Assembly: GCA_041300525.1 (NCBI GenBank)
Contig: JBGLNJ010000001.1
Span: forward strand, 1,984,001-2,048,000
Source: JBGLNJ01 sp041300525
Lineage (GTDB): Bacteria > Chloroflexota > Anaerolineae > Fen-1058
Reading direction: 5' to 3'
Length of the DNA: 64,000 nt
Below are positions 58,916 to 64,000 of the stretch, piece after piece; position 1 is the first letter of the stretch, and every line of letters starts with the position of its first letter. The notes beneath the pieces were generated by a model. It was not told the origin of the DNA, did not search any database, and saw only the letters and a program-made list of their open reading frames with translations. Position numbers and translations under genes: made by a program.

Positions 58916-59742
58916 AGGAAAGATGTGAGAACACAGTGACGACGAACATCCTCCAAGTAACCCAGCTCAGAAAAGAATTCGGCGGCGTCGTGGCCGTGCA
59001 GGACGTTTCGTTCGGCGTGGCGCGCGGCCAGGTGCTCGCCCTCATTGGGCCAAACGGCGCGGGCAAAACGACTTTGTTCAATCTCGTCTCTGGCGTCTTT
59101 TCTCCCACGGCGGGCGAAATACGTTTCAAGGACCAGGCGCTCAACGGCCTGCGGCCTTACCAGGTGGCCGCATTAGGATTGGCTCGCACGTTTCAGAACG
59201 TCCAGGTGTTTGGCAACATGACGATTCTGGAGAATGTCTTGGTTGGCCGTCATGTCAAGAGCCACTATGGCTTTATTGATGCCGCGCTGCGTTTGCCGCG
59301 GGCTTTGCGAGAGGAGAGGCAGGCCCGCGACGAAGCTCTCCGACGGCTTGCGCTTGTTGGGTTGGAGTCACGCGCGAATGACCTGGCCAGTTCCCTTTCG
59401 TTTGGTCAACAGCGCGTGCTTGAAGTCGCGCGCGCGCTTGCCATGGAGCCGGAGCTGCTCCTGCTGGATGAGCCAGGCGCAGGGTTGATGCGCCAAGAGA
59501 TCGAAGAACTGGATGATTTGATCCGGCGGCTGCGCAACGATGGCATGACGGTGATGCTGGTCGAACACAACATGGATCTGGTGATGGGTATTGCCGATCA
59601 CATTGTCGTCATCCACTATGGACAAAAGATTGCCGAGGGCACGCCGTTAGAGGTTCAAAACAACCCAAACGTGATCCAGGCTTACCTGGGCGACGAATGG
59701 GAACTGGGGATGCGCAGAATGGGATTGCTAGATGAGACTTAG
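58912..59742 (+). CDS. livG: Branched-chain amino acid ABC transporter ATPase LivG
   Basis: 276 residues. Walker A GPNGAGKTT, Q-loop TFQNVQVF, signature variant LSFGQQRVLEVARAL typical of LivG, Walker B LLLLDEPGAGL, switch His in LVEHNMDLV. A C-terminal extension after the usual GTPLEVQNNPNVIQAYLGDE (about 20 residues) is family-typical. Cytoplasmic, pairs with LivF. Confidence 0.94.
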   Translation: MKERCENTVTTNILQVTQLRKEFGGVVAVQDVSFGVARGQVLALIGPNGAGKTTLFNLVSGVFSPTAGEIRFKDQALNGLRPYQVAALGLARTFQNVQVFGNMTILENVLVGRHVKSHYGFIDAALRLPRALREERQARDEALRRLALVGLESRANDLASSLSFGQQRVLEVARALAMEPELLLLDEPGAGLMRQEIEELDDLIRRLRNDGMTVMLVEHNMDLVMGIADHIVVIHYGQKIAEGTPLEVQNNPNVIQAYLGDEWELGMRRMGLLDET

Positions 59743-59782
59743 GCTCAACTCGGCCAGCGCCAGATAAAGGGGACGCTCGATT

Positions 59783-60538
59783 ATGCTTGAGATTCAATCG
59801 GTCAGCACATTCTATGGGCGCATCCAGGCGCTCAAACAAGTCTCCTTGTGCGTGCGCCAGGGCGAGATCGTTTCGCTCATCGGAGCCAATGGAGCCGGCA
59901 AGACCACGCTGCTCAATACCATCTCCGGCATCACGCCGCCCCGCAGCGGGCGCATCGTGTTCGACAACCGCGCGCTCACCGGCATGTCGCCCGAGCGCAT
60001 CGTGGGGTTGGGCATCAGCCAGGTGCCGGAGCGGCGCCAGGTGTTCAGCACGTTGAGCGTGTTGGACAATCTCATCCTCGGCGCTTATCTGCGCTTCCGG
60101 CGCGACAGCCGGGCGTCCATCGAGCAGGACCTGGAATTTGTGTTCAGCCTCTTTCCCCGGCTCAAGGAGCGGATCAAGCAACCCGGTGGGACGCTTTCCG
60201 GCGGAGAGCAACAGATGCTCGTTGTGGGGCGCGGCCTGATGGCGCGACCCAAGTTGTTGTTGCTCGACGAGCCATCGCTCGGGCTGGCTCCGCTGGTGGT
60301 CCAGGAGATTTTGCGGGTGGTGGGCCAACTGCGCGAGCACGGCACAACGATTTTGTTGGTAGAGCAGAACGCGCGCGCCGCACTCCGCGTGGCCGACCGG
60401 GCCTACGTGCTGGAAACAGGCCACGTGGTGATAGAAGGCACGGCGGCTGAATTGGCCGCCAACGAAGATGTTCAGAAAGCCTATTTGGGGAAGCGGAGGC
60501 AAGCTCCCCGAGTTCCTACAGTTCCTCTCGTTCCTTGA
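59783..60538 (+). CDS. livF: Branched-chain amino acid ABC transporter ATPase LivF
   Basis: 251 residues. Walker A GANGAGKTT, LivF-specific QVPERRQVFSTLSVLDNL, signature LSGGEQQMLVVGRGLM, Walker B LLLLDEPSLGL, switch His replaced by Gln (LLVEQNARAAL) as usual in LivF. The family ends near AYLGK; the extra tail (about APRVPTVPLVP) and the stop are encoded by a 9-base repeat array. Ends 41 bases after livG. Confidence 0.93.
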   Translation: MLEIQSVSTFYGRIQALKQVSLCVRQGEIVSLIGANGAGKTTLLNTISGITPPRSGRIVFDNRALTGMSPERIVGLGISQVPERRQVFSTLSVLDNLILGAYLRFRRDSRASIEQDLEFVFSLFPRLKERIKQPGGTLSGGEQQMLVVGRGLMARPKLLLLDEPSLGLAPLVVQEILRVVGQLREHGTTILLVEQNARAALRVADRAYVLETGHVVIEGTAAELAANEDVQKAYLGKRRQAPRVPTVPLVP

Positions 60539-60600
60539 TGGCCGAAGAAAGGAACTGCCCCCAGGGCGCCCTTAATGGGTATAGGAACAGAGGAAACTAG
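60511..60600. repeat. Nonamer array at the livF stop codon
   Basis: Units AGTTCCTAC, AGTTCCTCT, CGTTCCTTG (60511-60537) encode the end of LivF and part of its TGA. A complementary stretch (TAGGAACAGAGGAAACTAG, 60582-60600) forms an imperfect hairpin with them. Confidence 0.65.
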
Positions 60601-60634
60601 AGAGACTTGCGACGCACGACTTGTGGAGGAAGAC

Positions 60635-61291
60635 ATGCTTGTCCAAGACCAAATGACGCCTGACCCTATCACGATCGCACCGGATGCGACGTTCAGCGAT
60701 GCTTTTAAATTGATGAAGAAAAACAAATTGCGGCGCTTGCCGGTGGTGGATCGACACGGCCAACTGGTGGGCATCGTCGTGGAACAAGACTTGCTGCGCG
60801 TGTCACCCTCGTCGGCTTCGTCGTTGAGTATATTCGAGATCACTCGTCTCCTTTCGGAACTCCAGGTGGAGCAGGTGATGAGCAAGCCCGTCATCACTGC
60901 GCCCCCGGAGCTTCCCGTAGAAGAAGCCGCGCGCTTGATGGTAGATAAAAAGGTTGGCTGCTTGTTGGTCGTGCGCGATGACAAGTTGGTCGGCATCATC
61001 ACCGAGACCGACATCTTTAAAGCGTTGGTCGAGGTGCTAGGCGGCGGCCATCCATCCATTCGGTTGACGGTGCGCATGGCCGATCAACCCGGGCAACTGG
61101 CGCGGCTGGCCGGGCTGTTGGCTGCGGAGGGCGCCAATATGTACGCAGTGGGCACGTTCCGCAGCCGCTGCCTCGACTGCGTCGCCATCACCATGCGGTT
61201 GGAACACATTTCCGGCGAAAAGGTACTCGAGTTGATGAAAACCGAAGGCTTTGAGGTGCTCAACCTGTGGGAGCCGTCGAAGCAAGAATAA
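60635..61291 (+). CDS. CBS-ACT domain protein (AcuB-like)
   Basis: 218 residues from an ATG with GGAGG upstream (the frame reaches back into the repeat but that part is not used). Two CBS domains (about 1-60 and 80-140; KNKLRRLPVVDRHGQLVGIV and KKVGCLLVVRDDKLVGIITETD) followed by an ACT domain (about 150-215; IRLTVRMADQPGQLARLAG). CBS senses adenine nucleotides and ACT binds amino acids, so this protein probably adjusts the branched-chain or aryl-acid pathway to energy and amino acid level. Lies between livF and iorA on the same strand. Confidence 0.88.
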   Translation: MLVQDQMTPDPITIAPDATFSDAFKLMKKNKLRRLPVVDRHGQLVGIVVEQDLLRVSPSSASSLSIFEITRLLSELQVEQVMSKPVITAPPELPVEEAARLMVDKKVGCLLVVRDDKLVGIITETDIFKALVEVLGGGHPSIRLTVRMADQPGQLARLAGLLAAEGANMYAVGTFRSRCLDCVAITMRLEHISGEKVLELMKTEGFEVLNLWEPSKQE

Positions 61292-61312
61292 CCAGTCCCT
61301 ATGAGGGTTGCG

Positions 61313-63145
61313 ATGAAAGAGTTGTTATCAGGTAACGAAGCCATTGCGCGAGGCGCTTATGAAAGCGGGGTGGCCGTCGCCTCGGCCTACCCCGGCACGC
61401 CCAGCACCGAAATCCTGGAAAATATGGCGCAGTACGAAGGGATTTGCGCCGAATGGGCGGCGAATGAAAAGGTGGCACTGGATGTTGCCATCGGCGCGGC
61501 CTACACGGGCAAGCGCGCGCTGGCGGCGATGAAACACGTCGGGCTGAACGTGGCGAGCGAGTCGTTGTTCTACTCGTCGTACACCGGCGTGGGGGGCGGG
61601 CTGGTCGTGGTGACCGCCGACGATCCCGGCCTGCACTCGTCGCAAAACGAGCAGGACAACCGCCACTATGCGCGATTTGCCAAAGTGCCGCTCCTGGAGC
61701 CGGCCGATAGCCAGGAATGTAAGGATTTTGTCGGGCTGGCGTTTCAGATCAGCGAACAGTTCGACACGCCGGTGCTCTTGCGGACGACGACGCGCATCAG
61801 CCATTCCAAGTCGCTCGTCTCGCTGGGCGAGCGCGTCGCGCCAAATGCCGAGAGCCGCAAGTACGTCAAGAATCCGCGCAAGTACGTCATGCTTCCAGGT
61901 TTTGCCAAACAACGCCATCCCATCGTCGAGGAACGCCTGGTCAAGCTGGCCGAGTTTGCCGAGACGTTTCCTTACAATCGGATCGAGACACTTGCGCCTG
62001 CGCGCAGTGCAGGTGTGGGCGATCCGGCATTGGGCATTGTGGCGACCAGCGTCGCTTACCAGTACGCGCGCGAAGTTTTCCCCAACGCCAGTTTCTTGCG
62101 GCTGGGGATGAGCTACCCGTTCCCCGACCGTCTCATCCGCGAGTTTGCGGGCAAGGTCAAGCGGCTCATTGTTGTGGAAGAGTTGGATCCATTCATCGAA
62201 GAGCATATTCGGATATTAGGTATTCCTGTCGAGGGCAAGAGCATCTTTCCGCTGATAGACGAGTTTTTGCCGGAGGTGGTGCGCAAGGCCGCGCACAAAG
62301 CCGGGCTGGCGGTCGAGCCGCCTATCGAGCGAGAGTTTGACAAGGGTGCGCTGCCGATGCGCCCGCCCATTCTTTGCCCCGGCTGCGCGCACCGGGATGT
62401 GTTCGTCGTGCTCCGCAAACTCAAGCTGATCGTCAACGGCGACATTGGCTGCTACGCGTTGGGCGCGCTGCCTCCGCTGGGCGCGACGGACACCATCGGC
62501 GCGATGGGCGCGTCCATCGGCGTCGCGCATGGCATGCGCCTCGCCGGGCTGGAAGGAACGAACGTAGCCGTCATCGGCGACAGCACGTTTTTCCACGCCG
62601 GGCTGCCTGCGTTGGCAAATGCTGTCTACAATCAGAATCCATTCGTGACGATCATTGCCGATAACCGCACGACGGGGATGACGGGACAGCAAGGTAATCC
62701 ATCCAGCGGGCTGACGTTGAAGGGCGATTCACACCCTCCCATCGAGATCGAGCCGGTGGTCAAGGCGCTGGGCGTCGGCTTTGTGCGCACCGTAGACCCG
62801 AATCACATTGACGAGTTCGAGCAAGCCGTCAAGGACGCTATCGCCAGCAACCAGCCCGCGGTCGTCATCGCGCGCGCGCCGTGCGTGTTCGTGGCCGAGC
62901 GCCAGCGCGAAGCGTATTCGGTGGAACTGGACAACTGCAATGGCTGCACGTTGTGCATGCGCCTGGGCTGCCCGGCCATCTTCAAAGCCAGTGCGGTGGA
63001 CGAAAAGACAGGCCGCCCCAAGGCCGGCATTGATCCGCTGATGTGCGTGGGGTGCGGGCTGTGCTTTGACGTGTGCGCGCGGCAGGCGATCATTCCCGGC
63101 GAGCCGGTCAGAGTGCCGCGAAGGATGAATGTGCCGCTGCAATAG
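61313..63145 (+). CDS. iorA: Indolepyruvate ferredoxin oxidoreductase alpha subunit
   Basis: 610 residues. Oxidises aryl or branched 2-oxo acids from amino acid breakdown to acyl-CoA with ferredoxin. Domains: pyrimidine-binding (1-180; GNEAIARGAYESGVAVASAY, PGTPSTEI), transketolase C-like middle, TPP domain (about 345-540; CPGCAHRDVF, GDIGCYALGALPPLG, GDSTFFHAG), and a C-terminal ferredoxin domain with CNGCTLCMRLGCP and CVGCGLCFDVC. Start at 61313 with GAGGG upstream. The beta subunit iorB, expected next, is not present; a DUF2283 gene and a break follow. Fits the liv transporter and CBS-ACT gene as one amino acid catabolic unit. Confidence 0.95.
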   Translation: MKELLSGNEAIARGAYESGVAVASAYPGTPSTEILENMAQYEGICAEWAANEKVALDVAIGAAYTGKRALAAMKHVGLNVASESLFYSSYTGVGGGLVVVTADDPGLHSSQNEQDNRHYARFAKVPLLEPADSQECKDFVGLAFQISEQFDTPVLLRTTTRISHSKSLVSLGERVAPNAESRKYVKNPRKYVMLPGFAKQRHPIVEERLVKLAEFAETFPYNRIETLAPARSAGVGDPALGIVATSVAYQYAREVFPNASFLRLGMSYPFPDRLIREFAGKVKRLIVVEELDPFIEEHIRILGIPVEGKSIFPLIDEFLPEVVRKAAHKAGLAVEPPIEREFDKGALPMRPPILCPGCAHRDVFVVLRKLKLIVNGDIGCYALGALPPLGATDTIGAMGASIGVAHGMRLAGLEGTNVAVIGDSTFFHAGLPALANAVYNQNPFVTIIADNRTTGMTGQQGNPSSGLTLKGDSHPPIEIEPVVKALGVGFVRTVDPNHIDEFEQAVKDAIASNQPAVVIARAPCVFVAERQREAYSVELDNCNGCTLCMRLGCPAIFKASAVDEKTGRPKAGIDPLMCVGCGLCFDVCARQAIIPGEPVRVPRRMNVPLQ

Positions 63146-63199
63146 GTTCCGAGACACGCCAGCAAATCAACTTTCGGCTCAAGACAGGGAGGTTTATCA

Positions 63200-63430
63200 A
63201 TGAGTAAAACACGCATGATGTACTTTGAGAAAGATGATGTACTACATCTGGCAATTTCGGATGAACCGGAAGCGGGGAGTGTCGAACTCAGCCCCAACAT
63301 TACGGTTGAATTGAATGACAAAGGTGAAATGATTGGCCTCGAAATCTTGGAGGCTAGCCGCTTTATTCGGGATTCGATTATGGAGTCAGCGCAGGGAACT
63401 CGAGAGGAGGCCAACCAGCCCGCAGGCCGA
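63200..63430 (+). CDS. DUF2283 family protein, 3' end probably damaged
   Basis: About 75 family residues (YFEKDDVLHLAISDE, SVELSPNITVELNDKGEMIGLEIL, EASRFIRD), the normal DUF2283 core, behind a good GGGAGG site. The frame continues to 63577, but everything after about residue 75 is antisense to purA, so the natural stop is missing. Together with the purA end this marks a break near 63430. DUF2283 proteins are small beta proteins of unknown function. Confidence 0.7.
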
Positions 63431-63439
63431 CCTGTTTCC

Positions 63440-64000
63440 GGCCCGACGGAGGCGTGGGATACGGGCACATCGGTGAACGATTGGATTTGTTCAACGTATG
63501 CTCGCGCGGCGCGCGGCAGATCGGCCAAGCGACGAGCAGCGCCAATGTCCTCGTGCCAGCCGGGCAGTTCGATGTAGGATGGGATACATTCGCCCAACCA
63601 GGCCGAGTCGCCGGGAAAACCGGCCATCTGTTTGCCGCGATAGGTGTAGGCCGTGCAGACGCGCAACGGCTCGATGCCGGTCAAAATGTCGAGCTTGGTC
63701 ACGACGAGTTCCGTCAGGCCATTGATGCGCGCGGCGTGTTTCAGCGCGACCAGGTCGAGCCAGCCCGTGCGGCGTGGACGGCGAGTGGTCGAGCCGAATT
63801 CGTCCCAGGGATTCGCGCCGGTGCCGCGCAGCCGCTCACCCATCGCGTCGTGCAGCTCGGTCGGGAACGGTCCCGCCCCCACGCGCGAACAAAACGCTTT
63901 AGCCACGCCGATCACGCGCGTGACGTGCTTTGGCCCCACGCCCAGGCTCGTCAACACGCTCCCCGTCGTTGTGGACGAGCTGGTGACGAACGGATAGGTG
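63440..64000 (-). CDS. purA: Adenylosuccinate synthetase, C-terminal part, cut by the window edge
   Basis: On the minus strand the frame enters at the right window edge with TYPFVTSSSTT, then SLGVGPKHVTRVIGVAKAF, RVGAGPFPTEL, GRPRRTGWLDLVALK-like sequence, NGLTELVVTKLDIL and ELPGWHEDI, ending near VPVSHASVGPE. These are the hallmarks of PurA, which makes adenylosuccinate from IMP, Asp and GTP. Thr replaces the usual Gly in RRPRRTGW. The family stop is not found: the frame runs on antisense to the DUF2283 gene down to 62803, so the last residues are replaced at a break. Confidence 0.88.

Overview
The window looks like a 64 kb piece of an anaerobic member of the Chloroflexota, most like an Anaerolineae-type bacterium from a metagenome. 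This is inferred from the GC-rich coding, the many Thr-Pro-rich linkers behind lipoprotein or Tat signals, the RpoB and GlgP family types, and the low-oxygen enzyme set (two ferredoxin-linked 2-oxoacid oxidoreductases, an HdrA-type electron bifurcation subunit, several radical SAM enzymes). No rRNA, phage or transposase gene was seen. One tRNA, tRNA-Gly(CCC), is present.

Layout. 0-11 kb: rpoB (minus) behind a consensus promoter, divergent from fabF-fabH, then a lipoprotein, a small membrane protein, a DUF885 protein, an orphan antitoxin-like protein and asnS. 11-19 kb: a lipoprotein body without its signal peptide beside half of a MITE-like repeat, an oligopeptide ABC transporter (permeases and binding protein), Uma2 and DUF2283 proteins, and a decapitated OppF ATPase joined head to head to a decapitated beta-propeller protein. 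19.7-20.8 kb: rfbB. 21-26 kb: the most interesting locus, a tightly coupled operon with two SPASM-like radical SAM proteins, a PqqD-like peptide-binding protein, a U32-peptidase-like protein and a Tat-exported Ig-like protein ending in a nine-cysteine tail. It looks like a maturation system for a peptide tail on an exported carrier. 26-36 kb: a sugar-binding-like membrane protein, a polysaccharide deacetylase, a moaA remnant, the tRNA, a Met-rich exported protein with a two-component system, a lipid kinase, a truncated phosphorylase-like gene and a truncated type ISP restriction-modification gene. 36-41 kb: an old yellow enzyme and a complete kor operon (ferredoxin, alpha, beta, gamma) interrupted by a four-helix-bundle gene. 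41-52 kb: a DUF885-like peptidase, lipA, an aminotransferase, a Ser/Thr kinase fused in frame to the start of a eukaryotic-type topoisomerase IB, and a large HdrA-GltD fusion. 52-64 kb: an alpha-glucan phosphorylase, a glycoside-hydrolase remnant, and a branched-chain amino acid module (livHMGF, CBS-ACT regulator, iorA), ending in the 3' part of purA.

How it fits together. Oligopeptide uptake, DUF885/S58/U32-type peptidases, branched-chain amino acid uptake, IOR, KOR and HdrA together suggest a fermentative life on peptides and amino acids with ferredoxin as the electron hub. Glycogen phosphorylase and a polysaccharide deacetylase add carbohydrate use.

Two unusual properties run across the whole window. 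First, gene ends are decorated with hairpins built from degenerate 7-, 8- or 9-base units. The unit differs from locus to locus, and the array often contains the stop codon of the upstream gene. Second, at least eight places join two gene fragments, and these joins lie about 7.1-7.8 kb apart. That spacing could be an assembly or concatenation artefact and must be settled with reads before any fusion is believed.
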